Assembly: GCF_000383615.1 (NCBI RefSeq)
Contig: NZ_KB911600.1
Location: forward strand, 1-64,000
Length of the DNA stretch: 64,000 bases
Source of the DNA: Streptomyces canus 299MFChir4.1
GTDB lineage: Bacteria; Actinomycetota; Actinomycetes; Streptomycetales; Streptomycetaceae
Reading direction: 5' to 3'
A program made the position numbers and the translations under genes. Under the pieces are notes generated by a model. That model ran no database searches and was not told where the DNA came from. It saw only the letters and a program-made list of their open reading frames with translations. Positions 25,531-33,080 of this stretch are shown here, piece after piece; positions within the stretch are counted from its first letter, which is position 1; the number at the start of each line of letters is the position of its first letter.

Positions 25531-25775
25531 GCTGCGGGTGCGTGGGGGCGGGTGTTTTTGCGCAGTTCCCCGCGCCCCTGATGCCTGCGGCGGCCTGTGC
25601 GGCCTCGGTGGGGGCGTGTGTAGCGCGTGCGGTGTGGTGGGTGGGTCGGGGACGGGGTGGGGGGTGTCCGTCCTCGGTCCGGCGGCTCGGCTGCTTTAGC
25701 TGTGCTCGGTGACGGACGCCGGCCGCTGCGGGCGGACACCCCCCACCCCGTCCCCTTGCCGCCGTACGCGGCTAT
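25531..25775. repeat. Interspersed intergenic repeat, copy 1
   Basis: A non-coding element between lhr and the toroid protein. It shares near-identical blocks in the same orientation with 55231-55476: GTTTTTGCGCAGTTCCCC, then GTGTAGCGCGTGCGGT, then GGCGGACACCCCCCACCCCG. It contains a perfect 20-bp inverted repeat (25651-25670 with 25733-25752) enclosing about 62 nt, so its RNA would fold into a long hairpin. It fills most of the 329-bp gap 25464-25792, where no gene is seen. Confidence 0.85.
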
Positions 25776-25792
25776 CGGTCCACCGAGGCTGT

Positions 25793-26710
25793 TCAGCCCA
25801 CCTCGCGGCCGTATGCGCGCAGGGTCTGCAGGGCCTCGATGGTTGCCGTGGGGCGGGCCTCCAGGGCGGTGGTGGGGGCCCACTGGCGTCGGCGGGACGG
25901 CCAGCCGCCGTCCTCCTGCTGTTCGGCCGCGAGGAAGTCCAGGGCACGGGACATCTCGTCGTCCGTGAACCATGCGCGCGCGAGGGAGGCCGGTGTCTTC
26001 GCGTAGTCGTGGGGGAAGTGGTGCTCGTCCGGGGTGTGGCCCGAGGGGTCCAGTGCGACCAGGCGGCGGTCGCGCACCAGGCGGCCCAGGCGGTCGGCGG
26101 TCGCCTGTGCGCGTGAGCGGTCGGGGGCGGAGTCCAGGAAGGTCAGGGCGGCCTGGATCTCGTCCGGGTGGGACACCTGGAGGGACTCCACCACCTGCCA
26201 GCAGAAGTCCGTGGCCCGGAACAGCCAGGCGTGCCACACCTCGTTGCGATGCAGCAGACCGACCACGGGGCCGGTGGTCAGCAGTTCGCTCGGCGGGGTG
26301 TCCACGACCGGCAGGAAGGGGGCCGTCGGATAGCCGCGCTGGGCGGGAGTGACCGCGGGGAGGGCGCCGTCCGGGGTGGACACCGAGGTGAGATAGCGGC
26401 ACACCCGCTCCACGCGCTGTCCGCCGCAGCGTCCGACGGCGTCCAGCACGCGCAGGGCATGAGCGGTGTGCAGGGGCTGACTGACCGGACCGCGCAGATC
26501 GGGCTCCAGGGCGTGGCCGTAGCCGCCGTCCGCGTTGCGGTAGGCGTCCAGGGCCGTCTCCACCGGGTCGGGACCGCCGTTCAGGAAGTGGTACGCGAAC
26601 AGACGCTGTTCCAGCACACGCGCGGTGAGCCAGACGAAGTGCTCGGCGCGGAAGAGCGGGGAGTGCGCCGGTGGCGTCTGGGGGAGTGGGGAGGCTCCTG
26701 TTTCGGGCAT
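25793..26710 (-). CDS. Hypothetical protein with prenyltransferase/squalene-cyclase-like alpha-toroid fold
   Basis: A 305-residue protein with repeated QW-like or toroid motifs: LDAYRNADGGYGHALEPDL, LTSVSTPDGALPAV and LDFLAAEQQEDGGWPSRRRQW. These resemble alpha/alpha-barrel proteins of the terpenoid cyclase/prenyltransferase superfamily. I do not see the DxDD or DCTAE cyclase signature, so catalytic terpene chemistry is not supported. It begins at ATG 26710. It lies between the intergenic repeat and the divergent DUF3046 gene. The function is unknown. Confidence 0.72.
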   Translation of the reverse strand: MPETGASPLPQTPPAHSPLFRAEHFVWLTARVLEQRLFAYHFLNGGPDPVETALDAYRNADGGYGHALEPDLRGPVSQPLHTAHALRVLDAVGRCGGQRVERVCRYLTSVSTPDGALPAVTPAQRGYPTAPFLPVVDTPPSELLTTGPVVGLLHRNEVWHAWLFRATDFCWQVVESLQVSHPDEIQAALTFLDSAPDRSRAQATADRLGRLVRDRRLVALDPSGHTPDEHHFPHDYAKTPASLARAWFTDDEMSRALDFLAAEQQEDGGWPSRRRQWAPTTALEARPTATIEALQTLRAYGREVG

Positions 26711-26789
26711 GCGTCAGACCGTAGGACGGAAAGCGGTCTCGGCAGGCGGTCCCGGCCGAGGCCACCCCCAGGGGCGGGATACTGGAGTC

Positions 26790-26984
26790 ATGCGGTTGAC
26801 GGTTTTCTGGCAGCGGATGGCGGAACACTTCGGTCCGGGGTACGCCGACACCTTCGCGCGCGATCATGTGATGACGGAGCTCGGTGGGCGCACGGTACAC
26901 GAGGCGCTGGACGCCGGCTGGGACGCCAAGGACGTGTGGCGCGTGGTCTGCACCGTGATGAGCGTTCCGGGCGAGCGGCACTGA
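26790..26984 (+). CDS. DUF3046 family small protein
   Basis: A 64-residue protein (MRLTVFWQRMAEHFG ... VHEALDAGWDAKDVWRVVC) of the actinobacterial DUF3046 family, which occurs near recA in many genomes including M. tuberculosis (Rv2738c). ATG at 26790 with GGAG 5 nt upstream. The function is unknown. It lies divergent from the toroid protein and upstream of the AI-2E-type permease. Confidence 0.85.
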   Translation: MRLTVFWQRMAEHFGPGYADTFARDHVMTELGGRTVHEALDAGWDAKDVWRVVCTVMSVPGERH

Positions 26985-27009
26985 GACGGCGTGGACGTTC
27001 CGGGGAGAA

Positions 27010-28368
27010 GTGCCGATTCGGCGTGAACATCTCACGCAAGAGGCACTTACCGGTCACGAAGATCGCAGGACGGCAGCCATTGTCACTCGCGTGGGCGAGA
27101 CTTGCTCCGTGGCACCCACTGACGAGTCCGGGCAGGCAGCCCAGCACGCATCTCCGCTCGGTACTGCGCCCCTCACCCGGCCCCCGGCCGAAGGCGCCGA
27201 GCCGAACGCCCGCATGCCGCGCTGGCTGCCGCGTGCCATGGTGCTGGCGCTCGCCCTCATCGCCGTGTTCCAGCTCGGCAGTTGGGCCTTCCATCAGCTG
27301 ATAGGTCTGCTGACCAACATCCTCATCGCGTTCTTCCTGGCCCTGGCCATCGAACCCGCGGTGAGCAAGATGGCCGCGCGCGGCATGCGCAGGGGACTCG
27401 CCACCTTCCTCGTCTTCTTCGGCGTGCTGATCGTGACGGCGGGTTTCGTCACACTGCTCGGGTCGATGCTCGCGGGCCAGATCATCAAGATCGTCGAGGA
27501 CTTCCCGAACTACCTCGACTCCGTCATCGCCTGGGTCAACGGGCATTTCCACACCGAACTCAAGCGGGTGGACGTCCAGGAGGGGCTGCTGCGCTCCGAC
27601 TGGCTGCGCAACTACGTGCGGAACAGCGCCACCGGTGTCCTGGACGTCTCCGCCCAGGTTCTCGGTGGCCTCTTCCAGCTGCTGACGATCGTGCTGTTCT
27701 CGTTCTACTTCGCCGCGGACGGCCCGCGGCTGCGCCGCACGATCTGCTCCGTCCTGCCGCCCGCGCGCCAGGCAGAGGTGCTGCGCGCGTGGGAGATCGC
27801 CGTGGACAAGACCGGCGGCTACATCTACTCGCGCGGTCTGATGGCGCTCATCTCCGGAGTCGCGCACTTCATCCTGCTCCAGGCCCTGGACGTCCCGTAC
27901 GCGCCCGTGCTCGCCGTGTGGGTCGGCCTGGTCTCGCAGTTCATCCCGACCATCGGCACCTATCTGGCGGGCGCCCTGCCCATGCTGGTCGCCTTCACGG
28001 TCGATCCCTGGTACGCGCTGTGGGTGCTGGTCTTCGTGGTGATCTACCAGCAGTTCGAGAACTACGTGCTCCAGCCCAAGCTGACCTCGAAGACCGTCGA
28101 CATCCACCCCGCGGTCGCCTTCGGCTCGGTCATCGCGGGCACCGCCCTCCTCGGCGCGGTCGGTGCTCTGATCGCCATTCCCGCGGTCGCCACGCTGCAG
28201 GCGTTCCTGGGGGCCTATGTGAAGCGGTACGCCGTCACCGACGACCCGCGTGTGCACGGGCACCGCAAGCGGGGCGAGGGGCCCTCGCCGGTCATACGCG
28301 CGCGTGCGCTGTGGGAGCGGCGGCGGCCGGGCGCGCGGGACTCCGGCGATGGCGACAGCTCGTCCTGA
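27010..28368 (+). CDS. AI-2E family transporter (PerM-like membrane protein)
   Basis: A protein of up to 452 residues with about eight membrane segments. Examples are AMVLALALIAVFQLGSWAF, GLATFLVFFGVLIVTAGFVTLLG, LLTIVLFSFYFAADG and AFGSVIAGTALLGAVGALIAIPAVA. The conserved motifs YQQFENYVLQPKL and FIPTIGTYLAG identify the AI-2E/PerM exporter family, whose substrates vary. The first 65 residues are a polar tail. The start is uncertain: GTG 27010 has GGGGAG very close, and GTG 27109 is an alternative giving 419 residues. The C-terminal 50 residues are basic and cytoplasmic. Confidence 0.85.
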   Translation: MPIRREHLTQEALTGHEDRRTAAIVTRVGETCSVAPTDESGQAAQHASPLGTAPLTRPPAEGAEPNARMPRWLPRAMVLALALIAVFQLGSWAFHQLIGLLTNILIAFFLALAIEPAVSKMAARGMRRGLATFLVFFGVLIVTAGFVTLLGSMLAGQIIKIVEDFPNYLDSVIAWVNGHFHTELKRVDVQEGLLRSDWLRNYVRNSATGVLDVSAQVLGGLFQLLTIVLFSFYFAADGPRLRRTICSVLPPARQAEVLRAWEIAVDKTGGYIYSRGLMALISGVAHFILLQALDVPYAPVLAVWVGLVSQFIPTIGTYLAGALPMLVAFTVDPWYALWVLVFVVIYQQFENYVLQPKLTSKTVDIHPAVAFGSVIAGTALLGAVGALIAIPAVATLQAFLGAYVKRYAVTDDPRVHGHRKRGEGPSPVIRARALWERRRPGARDSGDGDSSS

Positions 28369-28379
28369 GGCCGCCGGAT

Positions 28380-29183
28380 TCAGTAGGTGAGGACGGCCCA
28401 CACCGCGGCGCCGACGACGGCCGCGACATAGGAGCCGATCGCCGCGTACAGGAGCCGTCGCCGTAGCGGCTCGCTCCAGGGCGTGTGCGACAGCAGCCAG
28501 GCCAGTGCGGGCAGGACCAGGACCGCGTGCAGGCTCACGCCGTGCAGCGGCTTGAGCGGGGCGGTCGAGTGGTAGGCCGCCTCCTGGTGGCCGGTGCGGG
28601 TGAGGACGACACCGCGCGCGATCATCGCGGCGCCCGAGACGAGGGCGACCAGCAGGATCGCGAACCCCGACCGCACCGCGAGGTCCATCCCCGCCGGCCC
28701 CGAGGGCCGGTGCCGGAAGGAGGCGACCGCGAACACCGTCAGCAGCAACACCAGGACCCCGCCGCCCACCGCGAGTGTCATGGACACCGCCGTGTCGAAG
28801 GGCGTCTCCATGTCGAGGTGCGAGGGCACCCCGCGCCACGCCTGGAGGGTGATGCCGCCGACCTCCACCGCGCAGTCCGCTGCGAACACCGCGAGGAGCA
28901 GGGCTCGTGGCCGCGGGCCGACCCGCAGATACGACGTGACCCAGGTGACCGCGATCAGGGTCACTCCGAAGGACACCCCGAACGTCACCGGCTTGCGCCA
29001 GGAGACCGGCCCGTCCCAGGGGCCGCCGTCCACGGCGAACACCACCAGGTGCGCGAGCCCGGAGAGGAGCAGGAGGAGACCGGTGGCGTGACAGAGGCGC
29101 TCCACGCGGCGTGCGTCGACGGCCCGCGGCCCCGGTGTCCTGGCCGGCGCCGCGGGAGCATCGCTCAGGACCGGGTCCGTCAC
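28380..29183 (-). CDS. Hypothetical multi-pass membrane protein
   Basis: A 267-residue protein with about seven hydrophobic segments (for example GLLLLLSGLAHLVVFAV, FGVSFGVTLIAVTWVTSYL, VGGGVLVLLLTVFAVASF, AVLVLPALAWLL and YVAAVVGAAVWAVL). No catalytic motif or known family is recognised. Its GTG start overlaps the stop of the upstream small membrane protein by four bases, so the two are translationally coupled. It is convergent with the AI-2E permease 11 bp away. Confidence 0.72.
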   Translation of the reverse strand: MTDPVLSDAPAAPARTPGPRAVDARRVERLCHATGLLLLLSGLAHLVVFAVDGGPWDGPVSWRKPVTFGVSFGVTLIAVTWVTSYLRVGPRPRALLLAVFAADCAVEVGGITLQAWRGVPSHLDMETPFDTAVSMTLAVGGGVLVLLLTVFAVASFRHRPSGPAGMDLAVRSGFAILLVALVSGAAMIARGVVLTRTGHQEAAYHSTAPLKPLHGVSLHAVLVLPALAWLLSHTPWSEPLRRRLLYAAIGSYVAAVVGAAVWAVLTY

Positions 29184-29596
29184 GCTCGCGCTCCCTTCCG
29201 GGTCAGGCAGGCCGCGGCTCCGGCGATCACGAGGGCGGCGAGGGCGACGAGTTCGGCGACCGTCGAGGCGATGAGCGCGGTGTCACCCGAGGGGAGATGT
29301 GCGCCGGTGTTCGGGGTCAGAAGCGCGCCCACCCCGATGGACAGGCCGACACCGAGGGCGAGCCCGGTCGTCCAGCCGTTCGTGCGCCGGATCAGCAGAC
29401 CCGCCACCACGAGGGGGATGACGGGACCGGGCGGCATGGCGGGACAGTCCGCGCCGGCCGCGATCCGCCCGGCGACGGACGCGGTCGGCAGGAGCAGCGC
29501 GGACAGGGGCGCGATCACGGCGGAGTGTCGGGCCGTCTCGCTGTCGCGCCGGAGGGTGGTCGAGGTCGTTTCCCGGGGGCTCGTCGTGGTCCGCAT
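29180..29596 (-). CDS. Hypothetical small membrane protein
   Basis: A 138-residue protein. A Thr/Arg-rich N-terminus precedes three to four hydrophobic segments (SAVIAPLSALLLPTASVAG, PGPVIPLVVAGLLI, GLALGVGLSIGVGALL and ALIASTVAELVALAALVIAG). No family is recognised. ATG at 29596; the frame is open further upstream, but that sequence overlaps the recA promoter region and looks non-coding. It forms a coupled pair with the following membrane protein (GTGA overlap). Confidence 0.62.
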   Translation of the reverse strand: MRTTTSPRETTSTTLRRDSETARHSAVIAPLSALLLPTASVAGRIAAGADCPAMPPGPVIPLVVAGLLIRRTNGWTTGLALGVGLSIGVGALLTPNTGAHLPSGDTALIASTVAELVALAALVIAGAAACLTRKGARA

Positions 29597-29737
29597 GGCA
29601 CAAGACTCGCGGGAACGGCCCGTCCGGTCGTCGTACCGCCGAAGGCACCTGGAGTACGCCGCGGGAAGTAGCCGAAGGGGCCGGAGGAGGCCGCCGGAGC
29701 GGGCCTCAGGAAGTGTCCCGGGTGCCGCGTGGTGCGC

Positions 29738-29767
29738 TTGACACGAAAATCGAACATCCATTCATAT
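29738..29767 (+). promoter_or_regulatory. recA promoter with embedded LexA (SOS) box
   Basis: TTGACA (29738-29743), an 18-nt spacer and TCATAT (29762-29767). The spacer and -10 contain CGAACATCCATTC (29751-29763), a form of the Gram-positive SOS box known upstream of Streptomyces recA genes. LexA bound here would block polymerase. The recA ATG is about 160 nt downstream. Confidence 0.85.
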
Positions 29768-29927
29768 GGAAGCTCCGGCGAAGTCAACGACGGGCGTTTC
29801 GACATGGTTTCCATGGAGAGGTCCCCGAGTTATCCACAGGCTGGACGGGCGTCGGGGCGCATTGTCAGTGGCAGGCGTTAGCGTCTTTGACGTGAAGCGA
29901 TCGACTCAAGCAAATCGGGTGGAACCC

Positions 29928-31052
29928 ATGGCAGGAACCGACCGCGAGAAGGCCCTGGACGCCGCTCTCGCACAGATTGAACGGCAGTTCGGCAAGGGCG
30001 CGGTCATGCGCATGGGCGAGCGGCCGAACGAGCCCATCGAGGTCATCCCCACCGGGTCGACCGCACTCGACGTCGCGCTCGGCGTCGGCGGCATCCCGCG
30101 CGGCCGTGTGGTGGAGGTGTACGGCCCGGAGTCCTCCGGCAAGACGACCCTGACGCTGCACGCGGTGGCGAACGCGCAGAAGGCGGGCGGCCAGGTCGCC
30201 TTCATCGACGCGGAGCACGCCCTCGACCCCGAGTACGCGAAGAAGCTCGGCGTCGACATCGACAACCTGATCCTGTCCCAGCCGGACAACGGCGAGCAGG
30301 CCCTGGAGATCGTGGACATGCTGGTCCGCTCCGGTGCCCTCGACCTGATCGTCATCGACTCCGTCGCCGCGCTCGTCCCGCGCGCGGAGATCGAGGGCGA
30401 GATGGGCGACAGCCACGTGGGTCTGCAGGCCCGTCTGATGAGCCAGGCCCTGCGGAAGATCACCAGCGCGCTCAACCAGTCCAAGACCACCGCGATCTTC
30501 ATCAACCAGCTCCGCGAGAAGATCGGTGTGATGTTCGGCTCCCCGGAGACCACGACCGGTGGCCGGGCGCTGAAGTTCTACGCCTCGGTGCGCATGGACA
30601 TCCGCCGCATCGAGACCCTCAAGGACGGCACGGACGCGGTCGGCAACCGCACCCGGGTCAAGGTCGTCAAGAACAAGGTCGCGCCGCCCTTCAAGCAGGC
30701 CGAGTTCGACATCCTCTACGGCCAGGGCATCAGCCGCGAGGGCGGCCTGATCGACATGGGCGTGGAGAACGGCTTCGTCCGCAAGGCCGGCGCCTGGTAC
30801 ACGTACGAGGGCGACCAGCTCGGCCAGGGCAAGGAGAACGCGCGCAACTTCCTGAAGGACAACCCCGACCTGGCCAACGAGATCGAGAAGAAGATCAAGG
30901 AGAAGCTGGGCGTCGGTGTGCGGCCCGAGCAGCCTGCCGCGGAGCCGGGTGCGGACGCTGCGGTGAGCGCTGTCGCGGACGACGCCGCGAAGGTGCCGGC
31001 TCCGGCGGCCGCGAAGGCGACGAAGGCCAAGGCTCCGGCCGCCAAGAGCTGA
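29928..31052 (+). CDS. recA: Recombinase RecA
   Basis: A 374-residue homologous recombination and SOS co-protease protein. Walker A GPESSGKT is at residues 66-73, Walker B is LIVIDSVAAL, and loop L2 contains GSPETTTGGRALKFYASVRMDIRR. The C-terminal 45 residues are an Ala/Lys/Pro-rich tail typical of Streptomyces RecA. ATG at 29928 is preceded by GGGTGG. It is driven by the SOS promoter at 29738. recX starts 4 bp after the stop, so in the ancestral state recA and recX were one operon; here that operon is broken by the inserted element. Confidence 0.98.
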   Translation: MAGTDREKALDAALAQIERQFGKGAVMRMGERPNEPIEVIPTGSTALDVALGVGGIPRGRVVEVYGPESSGKTTLTLHAVANAQKAGGQVAFIDAEHALDPEYAKKLGVDIDNLILSQPDNGEQALEIVDMLVRSGALDLIVIDSVAALVPRAEIEGEMGDSHVGLQARLMSQALRKITSALNQSKTTAIFINQLREKIGVMFGSPETTTGGRALKFYASVRMDIRRIETLKDGTDAVGNRTRVKVVKNKVAPPFKQAEFDILYGQGISREGGLIDMGVENGFVRKAGAWYTYEGDQLGQGKENARNFLKDNPDLANEIEKKIKEKLGVGVRPEQPAAEPGADAAVSAVADDAAKVPAPAAAKATKAKAPAAKS

Positions 31053-31056
31053 TCCC

Positions 31057-31500
31057 GTGACACGGCGAACCGACTGGGCCGAGTACGAGGACGCTTTGCG
31101 AGGGCAGGGCGGAAGAGGCGACGGGGGTTCTGCCGGGCCGGGCGGCGACGGGCACGGAGACGGTGCGGCGCAGGGAACGGACGGGGGACACGGCCGTTCG
31201 GTGTCGTACGGCGCCGAGGGAGCGTTCGGCGACGACTTCGCGCACGGCACCGGTCCGTCCTACGGCGGCGGGCGTTCCCACAGTGACGGTGGGACGTTCG
31301 GCGACGGTGGGCCGAGCGGCGACGAACCCGGTGACGGGACCATGCGTGGTTCCGGTGCGTTCGGCCGGAGCTCGCGTCGAGGCGGCGGAGCACCCGGCGC
31401 GGGCGGTCCCCGTGGGCGTCGGCAGCGCCGGCGCGGCTTCGGGGAATCGCCCGGCGAGGACGGAGGCGGCCCCTCCTTGTCGAGGGTCAAATTTCCTTAG
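31057..31500 (+). pseudogene. recX: recX, 5' fragment (disrupted by integrative element)
   Basis: An open frame of 147 residues starting at GTG 31057, 4 bp after recA. It encodes only the Gly/Ser/Asp-rich disordered N-terminal extension of Streptomyces RecX (MTRRTDWAEYEDALRGQGG ...), ending GGGPSLSR. From 31487 the sequence is element DNA, adding Val-Lys-Phe-Pro and a TAG stop. The conserved RecX core is missing here and is found at 44812-45332. Joining 31057-31486 to 44812-45332 gives one uninterrupted frame of 316 residues. This fragment is probably still co-transcribed with recA but cannot act as RecX. Confidence 0.9.
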
Positions 31501-31506
31501 GAGTGC
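31466..31506. other. attL of the integrative element
   Basis: Left junction. The chromosomal side is ...CCTTGTCG and the shared core is AGGG (31483-31486). The element side is TC then AAATTTCCTT (31489-31498), extended to GAGTGC at 31506. The element-side arm is the inverted partner of the arm at attR (44786-44803), as expected for the two halves of a serine-integrase attP. Confidence 0.85.
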
Positions 31507-31679
31507 TACGCGGAGTGACTGCATGCGATCAAGGGACCCGCAGCTCAGAGACGCATAATGGCTATACATCGACCACGGGTTGACGATCTCCTCCGTTTAG
31601 CTCGGTGCGACGCAGAGTGATCAAAATCGTTGCACTGCCGTGACTCAAGGCGAGATCGGCTACGCCGCCGAAGGATCGG

Positions 31680-31700
31680 CCTCGGTCCACTGGACCGAGG
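31680..31700 (-). terminator. Hairpin at the left end of the element
   Basis: CCTCGGTCC (31680-31688), loop ACT, then GGACCGAGG (31692-31700). It is 16 bp beyond the stop of the leftmost minus-strand element gene, so it probably terminates that operon before attL. The rest of 31501-31715 shows no credible gene. Confidence 0.7.
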
Positions 31701-31715
31701 CTCTGCGGAGGATCG

Positions 31716-32102
31716 TCAACTCCAGTGCGGGTACCGCCGGAGGTCGTTCCTCGCGCCCCAGCCGTTCGGATCGTCACCGCCGCTGAGCGGACGACTGAGG
31801 CTCGATCGCCGGAGCTGCGCACGGAGCGGCGACGGCCATGTCGCGACCGCCGCACGATCGGCGTCGGTCAGCTCCACCCTCACCGACGCCGGGAAGTCGT
31901 CCGGCGCGGTGTCGGCGTCTCGGTCGCGTTCTTGCCCAGGACGGCTCCTGCGAGCGGCTGGGCTCTGCATGTCGGCGACGTCACGCGCCTGCACCGCCCT
32001 GGCGAGTTCGCCGCGCAGGCGCTGAGCCTCGGCAGTCGCGCCCGGCTGGCCCGGATCAGTGCGGAGCTCACGAAGCCGCTTCTTGATCGCCTTCAGGTCC
32101 AT
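31716..32102 (-). CDS. Element hypothetical protein
   Basis: A 128-residue hydrophilic protein. The N-terminus is helical and charged (MDLKAIKKRLRELRTDPGQ ... QRLRGELARAVQARDVADMQ), then an Arg/Asp-rich linker and a C-terminal part (VRVELTDADRAAVATWPSPLRAQLRR). No family is recognised. ATG at 32102 overlaps the end of the upstream terS-like gene by 35 bases, so the two are probably translated from one message. It is the last gene of the left minus-strand operon, before the 31680 hairpin. Confidence 0.65.
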   Translation of the reverse strand: MDLKAIKKRLRELRTDPGQPGATAEAQRLRGELARAVQARDVADMQSPAARRSRPGQERDRDADTAPDDFPASVRVELTDADRAAVATWPSPLRAQLRRSSLSRPLSGGDDPNGWGARNDLRRYPHWS

Positions 32103-32868
32103 CGTCCTCGGCCTCCTCCAAGATCTCTGCGTACTCGGTCTCGATCAGATCGAGCTCTTCAATGATCGCGTCAGCAGGCGCCTCGTCCTCGGCGGTGCGC
32201 GCAGGCGGCAGCGCGGCGCGGTCCACGGCCTCCCCCGGCTGGTTCTCGACCGACGCGATCCGGTAGCGCAGGCCGCCGGGCCCGTCGATGAACATCGCGC
32301 CGTTGTCGATGTACGGCGCGGCGGTGCTCCCGGAGGACATCGTCTCGGGCGCCACGAACGGCTCACCGGCGCCCGCCGCTTCAAGGAAGCCGACCGCCGC
32401 GCTGATCGCGTGCTGCGCCCGGTCCGGTGGCAGCGCGATCGCGTCGAGGGCGGCCTTCACCGCCCCCACGGCCGCCTCGGAGGCGAGATCGAGTTGTTTG
32501 GTCAGCGTGACCTCCATCGCCTCGGGAGCGTCGGCGCCGCGCAGTCTGCGGCGTGACTCGTTGATCCGTCGGCACGTCTCGACCGCCTTCAGCCGGTCGG
32601 CGACGGTGGTCGCGTTGACGGCGTCGCGGTAGCTGATCCGCCACAGCCCGACCAGTTCGGCCTCGCGCTGATTGGCGTACTCCTCGGCCACCGGCCCTAT
32701 CCGGCGGGCGATCTCCTGGGCGATGATCGTGTTCACGCGCGACTGGCTGAGGCCGACCTCCCGGCCGATCTCGCGCTCCGGCACACCAGCGATCTTCAGT
32801 GCGAAAATCTTCGCGTCACGCTCTGCGCGGCGCGCGCCGTTGCCCCGGCGCTGGGGTGGTGCGGTCAT
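32068..32868 (-). CDS. HTH protein resembling phage terminase small subunits
   Basis: A 266-residue protein. Residues about 15-60 form a helix-turn-helix (AERDAKIFALKIAGVPEREIGREVGLSQSRVNTIIAQEIAR). A helical region follows (REAELVGLWRISYRDAVNATTVADRLKAVETCRRINESRRRLRGADAP), whose pattern resembles HTH/terminase-small-subunit proteins of actinophages. The C-terminus is acidic (EYAEILEEAEDDGPEGDQ). ATG at 32868 has AGAGGAG 7 nt upstream. If it is TerS-like it could redirect packaging by a helper phage; no large terminase is present. An alternative is a simple DNA-binding regulator. The iteron cluster lies directly upstream. Confidence 0.6.
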   Translation of the reverse strand: MTAPPQRRGNGARRAERDAKIFALKIAGVPEREIGREVGLSQSRVNTIIAQEIARRIGPVAEEYANQREAELVGLWRISYRDAVNATTVADRLKAVETCRRINESRRRLRGADAPEAMEVTLTKQLDLASEAAVGAVKAALDAIALPPDRAQHAISAAVGFLEAAGAGEPFVAPETMSSGSTAAPYIDNGAMFIDGPGGLRYRIASVENQPGEAVDRAALPPARTAEDEAPADAIIEELDLIETEYAEILEEAEDDGPEGDQEAAS

Positions 32869-32938
32869 GTGATCACTCCTCTGTGATCTGTTCCCGGTCG
32901 GGGCGATTGATCATTTAGTGAGACTGCACCACAGTCGG

Positions 32939-33080
32939 TGAGAAAGATCGACTTCTCATCTCACCTGCTTCTCACCGCTTCTCATTGCGCAGGTCAGGAG
33001 GCTTCTCGCGGCCTTCTCATCCCTTCTCGCAGGGGTGGTGAGAAGGTGAGAAACCTCCTGGGGGTTCTCACTCCTTCTCA
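32939..33080. repeat. Iteron-like cluster of TTCTC heptamers (candidate replication origin or operator)
   Basis: Within 142 bp there are eight direct (C/G)TTCTC(A/G) heptamers (starting 32952, 32968, 32978, 33002, 33013, 33023, 33064 and 33074). Three more are inverted TGAGAA(A/G) copies (32939, 33039, 33047). Several are spaced 10-11 bp, one helical turn. The array lies between the terS-like gene and the helicase gene and overlaps the last 13 bases of the helicase gene. It looks like binding sites for an element-encoded replication initiator or repressor. Confidence 0.7.

Noticed and set aside
25464..27035. N-terminal extension of Lhr by about 520 residues
   Set aside because: The frame is open, but it runs through the intergenic repeat and antisense through the toroid-protein gene. 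The helicase family start is at ATG 25463 with an SD.
31489..31495. AAATTTC heptamer shared by both junctions as the att core
   Set aside because: Joining recX there puts the two halves in different frames and inserts element sequence. The heptamer is instead part of the inverted attP arms. AGGG at 31483 and 44808 restores recX in frame and sits at the centre of the arms.
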